Assembly: GCA_021813085.1 (NCBI GenBank)
Contig: JAKAMA010000084.1
Coordinates: 1-8,410 of the forward strand
Source of the DNA: Chloroflexota bacterium
Lineage (GTDB): Bacteria; Chloroflexota; Dehalococcoidia; DSTF01; JACRBR01
Reading direction: 5' to 3'
Length of the DNA stretch: 8,410 nt
The translations under genes and the position numbers were made by a program. Below the pieces are notes generated by a model. The model was not told where the DNA came from. It worked only from the letters and a program-made list of their open reading frames with translations, and ran no database searches. The first letter of the stretch is position 1, and each line of letters starts with the position of its first letter. Shown one piece after another: positions 1 through 6,018 of this stretch.

Positions 1-196
1 GCGCCGTCGGCATCACGTGGGACAGCGGCGGCCGTCGCAGCACCCACGACCGGTCGCCCGCCGAGAGCCGGTAGGTGATGTTCGACCGGCCGTGGCCGAT
101 CACCTCCGCCTCCAGCCGTTCGACGGGCGCCACGTGCTCGCGAAACCACGGCAGCAGGCGCGCGAAGTCGATCCCCTTCGGGGCCGCGTCGCTCAT
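1..196 (-). CDS. Phosphotransferase family protein (APH/ACAD10-11-like), 5' end only
   Basis: I translated this by hand from the ATG at 196-194; 65 codons are visible before the gene leaves the window, so most of the kinase domain and all catalytic Asp motifs are missing. The visible part has a nucleotide-binding loop IGHGRSNITYRL (residues 33-44) followed by WVLRRPP (51-57) and HVMPTA (60-65). This is the characteristic start of the phosphotransferase family related to the kinase part of ACAD10/ACAD11, often annotated as aminoglycoside phosphotransferase. In that family Arg usually takes the place of the strand-3 Lys, so its absence here is not a defect. A GGGAGG Shine-Dalgarno (202-207) sits 5 nt before the start and supports it. 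Members typically lie near acyl-CoA metabolism genes and probably phosphorylate hydroxyacyl-CoA or related small molecules; a true antibiotic-resistance role is unlikely. The family is fairly sure, the substrate unknown. Confidence 0.85.
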   Translation of the reverse strand, partial: MSDAAPKGIDFARLLPWFREHVAPVERLEAEVIGHGRSNITYRLSAGDRSWVLRRPPLSHVMPTA

Positions 197-241
197 GTCT
201 GCCTCCCGCCGTCCAGCCGCTGGGCGCGCTTCACAGGAGAG

Positions 242-270
242 ACCCTACGCCACAGCGAAGCTGACCGCAA
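242..270 (-). promoter_or_regulatory. Candidate sigma70-type promoter for the phosphotransferase gene
   Basis: Read on the minus strand, TTGCGG (270-265) is followed after exactly 17 nt by TAGGGT (247-242). This fits a weak -35 and an actinobacterial-style TANNNT -10. The predicted start of transcription is near 235, giving a leader of about 39 nt that contains the Shine-Dalgarno at 207-202. It lies between the hairpin that ends the upstream usp gene and the phosphotransferase start, suggesting separate transcription. The hexamers match the consensus only partly, so this is a prediction. Confidence 0.4.
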
Positions 271-286
271 CGCGGGCATGCGGGGG

Positions 287-306
287 CGCCGGGCCGACGC
301 CCGGCG
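287..306 (-). terminator. GC-rich hairpin after the usp stop codon
   Basis: A perfect 8-bp stem (CGCCGGGC at 287-294 with GCCCGGCG at 299-306) closes a 4-nt loop and begins 4 nt past the TAG stop of the usp gene on the minus strand. No T-run follows, so it is a U-less terminator or RNA-stabilising 3' hairpin rather than a classical intrinsic terminator. Confidence 0.45.
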
Positions 307-310
307 GCTG

Positions 311-754
311 CTATCCGCGGACGAGCAGGACGGGCAGGTTCGTCTCGTGCAGCACCTGCTCGGCGACACTGCCGAACATCAGCCTTCCGATCCCACGCCG
401 CGAGTGCGTGGACATGGCGATCGCGTCGACGCTCAGCTCCCTCGCCGCGGCGACGATCTGGCGGGCCGGCTGCCCCTGCCGCACCGTCGTGTGCACGGCC
501 GCGCCCGTCCCGGCGAGCTGCGCCGCCACCCGCTCCAGGTACGACTGCGCCTGCTCGAGGAAGAGCGAACGGATCGTCTCGTCCGCCGACGCCTTGCCGA
601 TGGCGCCGCGCTCGCTCCAGTCCGCGGACGCGGACTCGACGATGCGCAGGAGCGTCAGGTCCGCGCGCATCGCCCGCGCCAGGTCCGCGGCGTACGGGAT
701 GACCGCCTCACCTTGCGGTGTGCCGTCGAGTGTGACCAACAGGTGCTTGAACAT
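311..754 (-). CDS. Universal stress protein (UspA family), single domain
   Basis: A 147-residue protein, normal length for one Usp domain. It opens with HLLVTLDGTPQGEAVIPYA, where Asp10 is the usual nucleotide-contacting acid after strand 1. It ends with the family's C-terminal block STHSRRGIGRLMFGSVAEQV (115-134) and strand PVLLVRG. The ATP-binding signature of UspA proteins is G-2x-G-9x-G-S/T; here the spacing is kept but the first two glycines are Ser115 and Ser118, while Gly128-Ser129 is intact. Nucleotide binding is therefore plausible but not certain. Such proteins are cytoplasmic dimers tied to starvation, redox or energy stress. A strong GGAGGGGAG (756-764) directly upstream supports the ATG at 754. 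The gene stands alone, divergent from the esterase gene, with a hairpin after its stop. Confidence 0.93.
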   Translation of the reverse strand: MFKHLLVTLDGTPQGEAVIPYAADLARAMRADLTLLRIVESASADWSERGAIGKASADETIRSLFLEQAQSYLERVAAQLAGTGAAVHTTVRQGQPARQIVAAARELSVDAIAMSTHSRRGIGRLMFGSVAEQVLHETNLPVLLVRG

Positions 755-919
755 GCTCCCCTCCGGTTGATGCCGTGCGTCGCGACGCGTACCCGCGGTC
801 GCCGCGCACGGCGGTGCTGGGGGCGAGCATCCCCGCCTGTCCGGAGGGCGGCTGCACCCCGACCCGTGTTACCCAAACCCATATGAACTATCGGCCGCAT
901 TGGGACTTCTCGTGATACC
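755..919. other. 165-bp intergenic region between divergent usp and esterase genes
   Basis: No gene is supported here. It should hold the promoters of both flanking genes, but I could not assign hexamers with acceptable spacing on either strand. The part near 866-890 is distinctly less GC-rich and contains CATATG (880-885), making it the likeliest promoter zone. The half nearer usp is very GC-rich and rich in short inverted repeats, including a 12-bp palindrome at 777-788, so the usp mRNA may carry a structured leader. Confidence 0.5.
777..788. repeat. 12-bp perfect palindrome in the usp leader
   Basis: GCGTCGCGACGC reads identically on both strands and lies 23 bp before the usp start codon. 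It could be an operator half-covered by the ribosome-binding region, or chance: a few 12-bp palindromes are expected in a GC-rich window of this size. Confidence 0.3.
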
Positions 920-1888
920 ATGCCGCGGATGTTTCGACGGATCGTGGCCGCCGCCCTGGTCGGGGCCGCGCTGGCCGGCTGCCGCGGCGCCGGCGCCGGC
1001 CCCACCGGCACCCCGTCGCCGTCCCGCGTCGTCGTCGCCACCGAGACCGCCGCTGCCGGCTGTGCTCCGGCCCGCGCGCACGCCGCAGGCGACACGAGCG
1101 AGACCATCACGGTGGCCGGCGCCACCCGCACGTACATCCTGCACGTGCCCGCGGGCTACGCCGGCGGCGCCCGGACGCCGCTGGTGCTCCTGTTCCACGG
1201 CTTCGCCCTGAGCGCCGAGTTCATGCGTTCGTATACGAAGTTCGAGGACGTGGCCGACGCGCACCGCTTCATCCTCGTCATCCCCGATGGCACCGGCTCG
1301 CCGCGGTTCTGGAACAGCAACGGGGTGCCGGGCGGCCCCGATGATGTGGGCTTCGTGCGGGACCTGCTGGCGAAGCTCAGCGGCCAGTTGTGCGTTGACC
1401 CCGCGCGGGTCTACGCCGCCGGGTACTCGAACGGCGGCGGCATGGCGCAGCTCGTCGCCTGCAGCCTGCACGGCGAGATCGCGGCCGTCGCGCTCGTCGC
1501 GTCCGAGTACGGCCCCTGCCCGGCCGCGGTGCCGCTGATCGCCTTCCACGGCACGGCCGACCCGGTGCTGCCCTTCGAGGGCACGCAGGCGGGCGGCGCC
1601 GCCAGCGCCAGCTTCCCGCCCGTCCGCATGGTGGTGTCAGCATGGGCCGCGCGTCTGGGCTGTGACCGCCTGCCGACGATCTCTCGCCCCGCCCCCGAGG
1701 TCGAGCTCTCGACGTTCCACAACTGCATCGCGGGCGACGCCCAAACGCTCCTGTACGCGGTGCTCGGCGGCGGCCACACCTGGCCGGGCGCGGCCTTCCC
1801 GATCGACGCGGTCGGCCCCACGACGCAGGAGATCAACGCCTCGGCCGCGATCTGGGACTTCTTCGCCGCCCATCCGAAGGCACGGTAG
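920..1888 (+). CDS. Secreted lipoprotein esterase, PHB depolymerase/feruloyl esterase (CE1, LpqC-like) family
   Basis: A 322-residue alpha/beta hydrolase. The N-terminus is a lipoprotein signal: Arg6-Arg7, a hydrophobic run 8-19 and lipobox LAGC with Cys21, then a low-complexity Ala/Pro/Ser/Thr linker to about residue 57. The catalytic domain shows the HGF oxyanion element (93-95), nucleophile Ser170 in GYSNGG, Asp214 in HGTADPVLPF and His286 in GGGHTWPG, the full triad of the polyhydroxybutyrate-depolymerase/feruloyl-esterase group. Six further cysteines (48, 158, 181, 200, 248, 269) could make disulfides, fitting an extracytoplasmic enzyme. It likely hydrolyses esters in external polymers or plant-derived phenolic esters; the substrate cannot be told from sequence. 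There is no good Shine-Dalgarno before the ATG at 920 or the in-frame ATG at 929, which would shorten it by three residues. It precedes comM by 54 nt on the same strand, but comM has its own candidate promoter. Confidence 0.88.
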   Translation: MPRMFRRIVAAALVGAALAGCRGAGAGPTGTPSPSRVVVATETAAAGCAPARAHAAGDTSETITVAGATRTYILHVPAGYAGGARTPLVLLFHGFALSAEFMRSYTKFEDVADAHRFILVIPDGTGSPRFWNSNGVPGGPDDVGFVRDLLAKLSGQLCVDPARVYAAGYSNGGGMAQLVACSLHGEIAAVALVASEYGPCPAAVPLIAFHGTADPVLPFEGTQAGGAASASFPPVRMVVSAWAARLGCDRLPTISRPAPEVELSTFHNCIAGDAQTLLYAVLGGGHTWPGAAFPIDAVGPTTQEINASAAIWDFFAAHPKAR

Positions 1889-1905
1889 GCCGGCGGCCAC
1901 CGGGG

Positions 1906-1935
1906 TTGACGGACATATGTTCTGTATGAGATAGT
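1906..1935 (+). promoter_or_regulatory. Candidate sigma70 promoter giving a leaderless comM transcript
   Basis: TTGACG (1906-1911, five of six -35 positions) and GATAGT (1930-1935, four of six -10 positions) are separated by 18 nt. The expected start of transcription, about 7 nt past the -10, falls at or beside the comM ATG (1943). No Shine-Dalgarno precedes that ATG, which agrees with a leaderless mRNA. The region is conspicuously AT-richer than its surroundings. It is predicted from sequence only. Confidence 0.5.
1910..1923. promoter_or_regulatory. LexA-like operator (imperfect palindrome) inside the comM promoter
   Basis: CGGACATATGTTCT agrees with the Gram-positive/actinobacterial SOS box CGAAC-N4-GTTCG at 12 of 14 positions when the centre is ATAT. 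The core ACATATGT is a perfect 8-bp palindrome. It occupies the spacer between the proposed -35 and -10, where a repressor would block RNA polymerase. No lexA gene is in the window, so the identity of the binder is inference. Confidence 0.4.
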
Positions 1936-1942
1936 CCCAACC

Positions 1943-3469
1943 ATGGTGCTGGCCAAGGTGCTCTCCTGTGCGGTCGTCGGGCTCGAAGGCGAGATCGTCG
2001 AATGCGAGGTCGACGTGTCGCGCCGCGGCCTCAACGGGCTGGCGATGGTTGGCCTGCCCGATGCCGCGGTCAAGGAGGCGAAGGACCGCGTCGAGTCGGC
2101 GATCAAGAACTCCGGCTTCCGCTTCCCGAACGGACGCATCGTCGTCAACCTCGCGCCGGCCGACCTGCGCAAGGAGGGGCCAACGTACGACCTGCCGATC
2201 GCCGTCGGTATCATGGCCGCCGCCGGGCAGGTGGTCGCCGACATCGGAGCGGCGGTCTTCCTGGGCGAGCTTTCGCTCGATGGCCAGGTGCGGCACGCGC
2301 AGGGCATCCTGCCGATGCTGGCGCTGGCGCGCGAGCGCGGCATCCGCACGGCGTACGTGCCGTCGAAGGATGCGGCGGAGGCCGCGCTGCTGCCGGACAT
2401 GACGATCTTCGCGGTCGAGTCGCTCGCCGCGCTGCTCAACCACCTCGCCGGCTCCGCGCCGATCGCTCCCACGACCCCGACCGGCATCCCGGAGTCGCGC
2501 GACCTGTCCTGGGAGGGGACCGACTTCGCAGACATCAAGGGGCAGGAACACGTCAAGCGCGCGCTCGAGGTCGCGGCGGCGGGCGGGCACAACGTGCTGC
2601 TCTCGGGGCCGCCGGGCAGCGGCAAGACGCTGCTCGCGCGCGCGATGCCGTCGATCCTGCCGCGCATGAGTCCCGACGAGACACTCGAAGTGACGAAGAT
2701 CTACTCCGTCGCCGGGCTCCTCCCCTCGGACACGCCGCTGGTCGCCCGGCGGCCCTTCCGGGCGCCGCACCACACCATCTCCCACGCCGGGCTCGTCGGC
2801 GGGGGCCGCAACCCGCGGCCGGGGGAGATCAGCCTCAGCCATCGCGGCGTGCTCTTCCTCGACGAGCTGCCGGAGTTCGGCCAGCAGGTGCTGGAGGTGA
2901 TGCGCCAGCCGCTGGAGGACAGGCTCGTCACCATCTCGCGCGCGCAGGGGTCGATCACGTATCCGGCGAACTTCATGCTCGTGTGCGCCCAGAACCCGTG
3001 CCCGTGCGGCTACGCCGGCGACCCGACCAGGGAGTGCTCGTGCTCATCGTCCACCGTCACCCGCTATCAGAAGCGCGTGTCGGGCCCGCTGATGGACCGC
3101 ATCGATATCTTCATCGAAGTGCCGCCTGTCGAATACGAAAAGCTGTCCGGAGAGGCGTCCGGCGAGCCGTCGTCCGCGGTGCGCGAGCGCGTCGAGGATG
3201 CGCGCCGGGTGCAGCGTGCGCGTTTCGAGGACACGCGCACCATCTGCAACGCCGAGATGGCGCCGAGCGAGGTGCGCGAACACTGCCAGACGCGCATGGA
3301 CGAGCAGGCGCACGCCTTGCTGCGCCTGGCGATGGCGCAGCTTTCGCTCTCGGCGCGGGCGTTTCACCGCATCCTCAAGCTGGCGCGCACCGTCGCCGAC
3401 CTCGACCACGCGGAGATCATCGGCGCCCACCACCTCGCCGAAGCCGTCCAGTACCGCCAGCGCGGATAG
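1943..3469 (+). CDS. comM: ComM/YifB family AAA+ ATPase (Mg-chelatase-like), branch-migration helicase
   Basis: A 508-residue protein of normal family length whose start LAKVLSCAVVGLEGEIVECE matches the family N-terminus, supporting the ATG at 1943. Residues 1-170 form the lon-protease-S5-like N-domain (VGLPDAAVKEAKDRV at 36-50, NSGFRFPNGRIVVNLAPADL at 56-75). The AAA+ core has Walker A GPPGSGKT (222-229), the chelatase-type insert RAPHHTISHAGLVGGG (273-288), Walker B VLFLDE (303-308) and RIDIF (386-390). Cys353/355 (NPCPCG) and Cys365/367 form the small cysteine cluster common in this family. The Mg-chelatase C-terminal helical domain fills the end (about 410-505). In naturally transformable bacteria ComM is a hexameric helicase that extends RecA-made D-loops during integration of incoming DNA; the gene is also widespread in species not known to be competent. 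It is not a chlorophyll-synthesis subunit, since no chlD/chlH partner is present. No dprA or other competence gene adjoins it here. Confidence 0.95.
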   Translation: MVLAKVLSCAVVGLEGEIVECEVDVSRRGLNGLAMVGLPDAAVKEAKDRVESAIKNSGFRFPNGRIVVNLAPADLRKEGPTYDLPIAVGIMAAAGQVVADIGAAVFLGELSLDGQVRHAQGILPMLALARERGIRTAYVPSKDAAEAALLPDMTIFAVESLAALLNHLAGSAPIAPTTPTGIPESRDLSWEGTDFADIKGQEHVKRALEVAAAGGHNVLLSGPPGSGKTLLARAMPSILPRMSPDETLEVTKIYSVAGLLPSDTPLVARRPFRAPHHTISHAGLVGGGRNPRPGEISLSHRGVLFLDELPEFGQQVLEVMRQPLEDRLVTISRAQGSITYPANFMLVCAQNPCPCGYAGDPTRECSCSSSTVTRYQKRVSGPLMDRIDIFIEVPPVEYEKLSGEASGEPSSAVRERVEDARRVQRARFEDTRTICNAEMAPSEVREHCQTRMDEQAHALLRLAMAQLSLSARAFHRILKLARTVADLDHAEIIGAHHLAEAVQYRQRG

Positions 3470-3485
3470 GGCGCCGCGACGCGGT

Positions 3486-3517
3486 GAGGGGGCAGTGGCG
3501 CGCGCCGCTGCCCCCTC
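3486..3517. terminator. Strong hairpin between convergent comM and transporter genes
   Basis: GAGGGGGCAG (3486-3495) pairs perfectly with CTGCCCCCTC (3508-3517). The 12 nt between them can pair further through a T-G wobble and GGC/GCC, giving a stem of roughly 14 bp. It lies 16 nt after the comM stop and 25 nt after the stop of the leftward binding-protein gene, the right place for a bidirectional terminator. There is no T-run on either strand, so it is a GC-rich U-less type. Confidence 0.65.
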
Positions 3518-3542
3518 CAGATGAGTGCGTCTTCGCACCGCC

Positions 3543-4865
3543 CTAGCGCACCGCGCCCTCGAGGACCTGGCCGAAGCGCTCCCACGAGCCCTTCGCGACG
3601 CTGTACTTCTCGAGCTGCATCTCCTCGATCGGCGCCCAATCCTTCTGCGCGTCCGACGTGTGGATCGTGATCCCGGGGAGCAGATACGGACTGGTGTAGT
3701 TCATGTTGTCCGCAGCCTTCATCAGGCCCTCGCGCGTCAGGTCCTGGCCTGCCTGCTTGATCGCCTGCACGAGTGTGTCGGCCACCGCGAAGCCGTAGAA
3801 GTTGAAGACGTTGTTCGGGTCCGCGCCCGACCCGTACTTCGCCAGGATGTCCTTGTACTGCACGACGGTGGCGTCGCTCGCCCACGCGGGGTCGGATGGG
3901 TCCTTCAGGTACGCCGCGCTGATCACGCCATCCGCGCCCGCGCCGGCGGCCTTCATCGTGTTCAGGTCCACGGACACGCTGTTGTCGATGATCAGCGGCT
4001 TCCAGTCCAGTTGGGCCGCCGCCTTCATCGCCTGTGCCGCGAACTTCGGGGTCGCGACGACGATGAAGACGTCGGCGCCGGTGTTCTTCAGCGTCGTCAC
4101 GTGCGGCGAGACGTCCGGTTCGCTGGTCTCGTAGGACTCTTCCTTCACGATCATCTGCGAAGCCTTGGCGCCCAGGCCGGCCTTGAGGCCCTTCAGGTAG
4201 TCCTTGCCGTAGTCGTCGTTCTGGAAGAGGACGGCGACCTTGGCGTCCGGCCTGTTGGCCAGCAGGTACTTCCCGTAGATGATCGCCTCGGACTGGTAGT
4301 TGGGCTGCCAGCCGATCGTGCACGGGTACTTCGGGTGGTCCAGCGCCCAGGTCGCCGCGCCCGTGGCGACGAAGATCTGCGGCACGCCCCTGTCGTTGAG
4401 GTACTGGCGGATCGCCGTGTTCGGCGGCGTGCCCAGCGGGTTGAAGTCCGCGAAGACGTGGTCCTGCTCGACCAGCGCCCGGGTCTGCTCGACCGTCTTC
4501 GGCGGGCTGTAGCTGTCGTCGAGCGATGTGAACTTGATCTTGCGGCCGTTGACGCCGCCCTGGTCATTCACCCACTTGAAGTACGCGTCCTCCGCCTTCG
4601 CGATGACCGCGTAGGCCGACGCGGGGCCGCTGTAGGCGTCGGTGTTGCCGATGGAGATCTCCGTCGCCGTCACGCCTTCCGTCTGATTCGGCGCCTTGTT
4701 GCACTGCGGCGCCGCGGCGGCGCTCGGGCTGGACGACGCGGCGGGCGCCGTGGCGCCGCCAGGCGCCTGGGTCGGCGTTGTGGACTTGCTGCTGCTGCCG
4801 CATGCCGCCGCGAGCAGTACGCCCGCGATCACGACCGGCACGGTGAGCCATCGATAGCCTCTCAT
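3543..4865 (-). CDS. ABC transporter substrate-binding lipoprotein, HAAT (Liv) type-1 periplasmic-binding family
   Basis: 440 residues from the ATG at 4865, chosen because AAGGAGGT lies 7 nt upstream and because it begins directly with a lipoprotein signal. An in-frame ATG at 4907 would add 14 charged residues before the signal and is unlikely. The signal runs MRGYRWLTVPVVIAGVLLAA with Cys22 in AAAC, followed by a Ser/Thr/Ala/Pro linker (23-54) anchoring the domain to the membrane. The body has typical features of the Leu/Ile/Val-binding-protein family: IGNTDAYSGPASAYA (72-86), NDQGGVNGRKI (100-110), GTPPNTAIRQYLNDRGVPQI (145-164) and the hinge-side VAVLFQNDDYGKDYLKGLKAG (from 210). Outside Cys22 only Cys55 and Cys182 occur. 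The GTPPNTAIRQYL and IGWQPNYQSE blocks resemble a branch of the family found beside transporters for varied amino, aromatic and other organic acids, so leucine-type substrates should not be assumed. It is the last gene of the liv cassette, 97 nt after livM. Confidence 0.93.
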   Translation of the reverse strand: MRGYRWLTVPVVIAGVLLAAACGSSSKSTTPTQAPGGATAPAASSSPSAAAAPQCNKAPNQTEGVTATEISIGNTDAYSGPASAYAVIAKAEDAYFKWVNDQGGVNGRKIKFTSLDDSYSPPKTVEQTRALVEQDHVFADFNPLGTPPNTAIRQYLNDRGVPQIFVATGAATWALDHPKYPCTIGWQPNYQSEAIIYGKYLLANRPDAKVAVLFQNDDYGKDYLKGLKAGLGAKASQMIVKEESYETSEPDVSPHVTTLKNTGADVFIVVATPKFAAQAMKAAAQLDWKPLIIDNSVSVDLNTMKAAGAGADGVISAAYLKDPSDPAWASDATVVQYKDILAKYGSGADPNNVFNFYGFAVADTLVQAIKQAGQDLTREGLMKAADNMNYTSPYLLPGITIHTSDAQKDWAPIEEMQLEKYSVAKGSWERFGQVLEGAVR

Positions 4866-4962
4866 GAGATGGACCTCCTTCCTCTTTTCGACCTGACGCG
4901 GGAACACCTAGACCCGCTTCCAACTGCGTCATGACCGTCGACCCCATGTCACCGGATGCCGG
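4866..4962 (-). promoter_or_regulatory. 97-nt livM to binding-protein spacer with inverted repeat
   Basis: This gap separates livM from the binding-protein gene and carries that gene's ribosome-binding site. A small hairpin is possible: GCGGG (4898-4902) with CCCGC (4913-4917) around a 10-nt loop. I see no convincing promoter hexamers. The hairpin could protect the downstream mRNA after processing or partly attenuate reading, but five base pairs is weak evidence. Confidence 0.3.
4873..4880 (-). promoter_or_regulatory. Perfect Shine-Dalgarno of the binding-protein gene
   Basis: AAGGAGGT on the minus strand, 7 nt before the ATG at 4865. It is the best ribosome-binding site in the window, fits the need for a binding protein in excess over its permease, and decides between the two possible start codons. 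Confidence 0.85.
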
Positions 4963-6015
4963 CTACCCTCCTTCCCCCGGTCCGGCGCGCGGTTCCTGAT
5001 CGGCGAGCGTTGGTGTCACCGGGCCCGCCGCTGCGTGGTCCGCGGTGCGTCGCCTGACGAGCGAGAGGGCCTTCCTCCCGGCGGTGGCGACGAACCCTGC
5101 GACGCCCGTTGGCATGAGGTACATGAACAGCACCAGCACGACGCCTTCGACCACCCCTGGCGCCGCCCGTGAGACGTCCTGCGAATAGCTCGGCAGGAAC
5201 TCGATGAAGACGGCCCCGAGTGCCGGCCCCACGATCGTGCCGGTGCCACCCACGACCATCCCGACCACGAGATTGAGCGAGAGCAGGAAATCGAACGAGT
5301 CCGGGGCAACGTAGGCGACGACGAACGCGCTCAGGCTGCCCGCGACCCCGGCGTAGAACGCGCTCATCCCGAAGGCGAGCGTCTTGAACCGGGCGATCGG
5401 GATGCCTGCCGCCTCCGCGGCGACCTCGTTGTCGCGGATCGCCACGAAGGCGCGGCCGACGCTGCTGCGCAGCACCACCCAGGCCGCGATGTAGAGGGCC
5501 AGTGCCACGACGGCCGTGAAGTAGAACAGCCACTGGTCCGACGTCAGCGCGCCGATGGGCGAGTGCGGCTTCGTCAGCACGAGCCCCTGCACGCCGCCGG
5601 TCACGGACTCCCATTTCTTCAGGATCTGCGGCACCGAGATCGCCAGCGCCAGCGTCGCCAGAGCCAGGTAGAGGCCCGAGAGCCGCAGGGCCGGGATCGC
5701 GAACAGGAAGCCAACCACGCCCGCCGTGAGCCCGGCCAGCGGGATCGTCGCCCAGTACGGCGCGCCCGCGTGGAACATCAGTGCGCCGGTCACGTAGGCG
5801 CCGACCGCGAAGAAGGCGCCGTGGCCCAGCGAGAACTGGCCGTTGTAGCCCGTGACGATGTTGAGGCCCAGGATGGCGATCAGGTAGATCACGACGAACG
5901 TGAACTGGAAGATGCGGTAGCCGCCAGCCAGCCACGGCGGGAAGATGATCAGCAGCAGGGCGACGCCCAGCCACGCGAGGCTCGGCACGTGGGCGCGCTG
6001 CCAGATGCCCCCCAC
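4963..6015 (-). CDS. livM: Branched-chain amino acid-type ABC transporter permease LivM
   Basis: A 350-residue inner-membrane permease that pairs with LivH. It starts at GTG (6015), 3 nt after the livH stop; its ribosome-binding sequence GAGGAGGG lies inside the last codons of livH, indicating translational coupling. Hydrophobic segments are visible at about 12-30, 35-55, 63-80, 88-108, 112-128, 162-182, 214-236, 244-272 and 287-310. LivM hallmarks are LGLNIVTGYNGQFSLGHGAF (49-68) and the cytoplasmic coupling-loop motif AIRDNEVAAEAAGI (192-205), which docks onto the ATPases. After the last membrane segment there is a tail of about 40 residues (311-350) rich in Arg, then Ala/Pro/Gly, which looks dispensable. 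The substrate follows that of the binding protein and is not set by this sequence. Confidence 0.94.
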   Translation of the reverse strand: MGGIWQRAHVPSLAWLGVALLLIIFPPWLAGGYRIFQFTFVVIYLIAILGLNIVTGYNGQFSLGHGAFFAVGAYVTGALMFHAGAPYWATIPLAGLTAGVVGFLFAIPALRLSGLYLALATLALAISVPQILKKWESVTGGVQGLVLTKPHSPIGALTSDQWLFYFTAVVALALYIAAWVVLRSSVGRAFVAIRDNEVAAEAAGIPIARFKTLAFGMSAFYAGVAGSLSAFVVAYVAPDSFDFLLSLNLVVGMVVGGTGTIVGPALGAVFIEFLPSYSQDVSRAAPGVVEGVVLVLFMYLMPTGVAGFVATAGRKALSLVRRRTADHAAAGPVTPTLADQEPRAGPGEGG

Positions 6016-6018
6016 GGC

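Noticed and set aside
17..886. Plus-strand frame of 289 codons over the phosphotransferase and usp genes
   Set aside because: Arg-rich shadow translation; the minus strand encodes recognisable proteins with ribosome-binding sites.
1228..1239. Perfect palindrome TTCGTATACGAA inside the esterase gene
   Set aside because: It encodes ordinary protein sequence, is far from any promoter, and one or two 12-bp palindromes are expected by chance in a window this long.
1411..2842. Long minus-strand open frames opposite the esterase and comM
   Set aside because: They are antisense to a complete catalytic triad and a complete AAA+ domain, have no recognisable motifs, and cross a gene boundary.
4866..4907. 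Upstream ATG (4907) for the binding protein
   Set aside because: It would put 14 charged residues ahead of the lipoprotein signal and translate through the perfect Shine-Dalgarno that serves the ATG at 4865.
3525..4934. 469-codon plus-strand open frame opposite the binding-protein gene
   Set aside because: Low-complexity Arg/Val/Leu composition with no domain, and the real gene on the minus strand has signal peptide, ribosome-binding site and family motifs.
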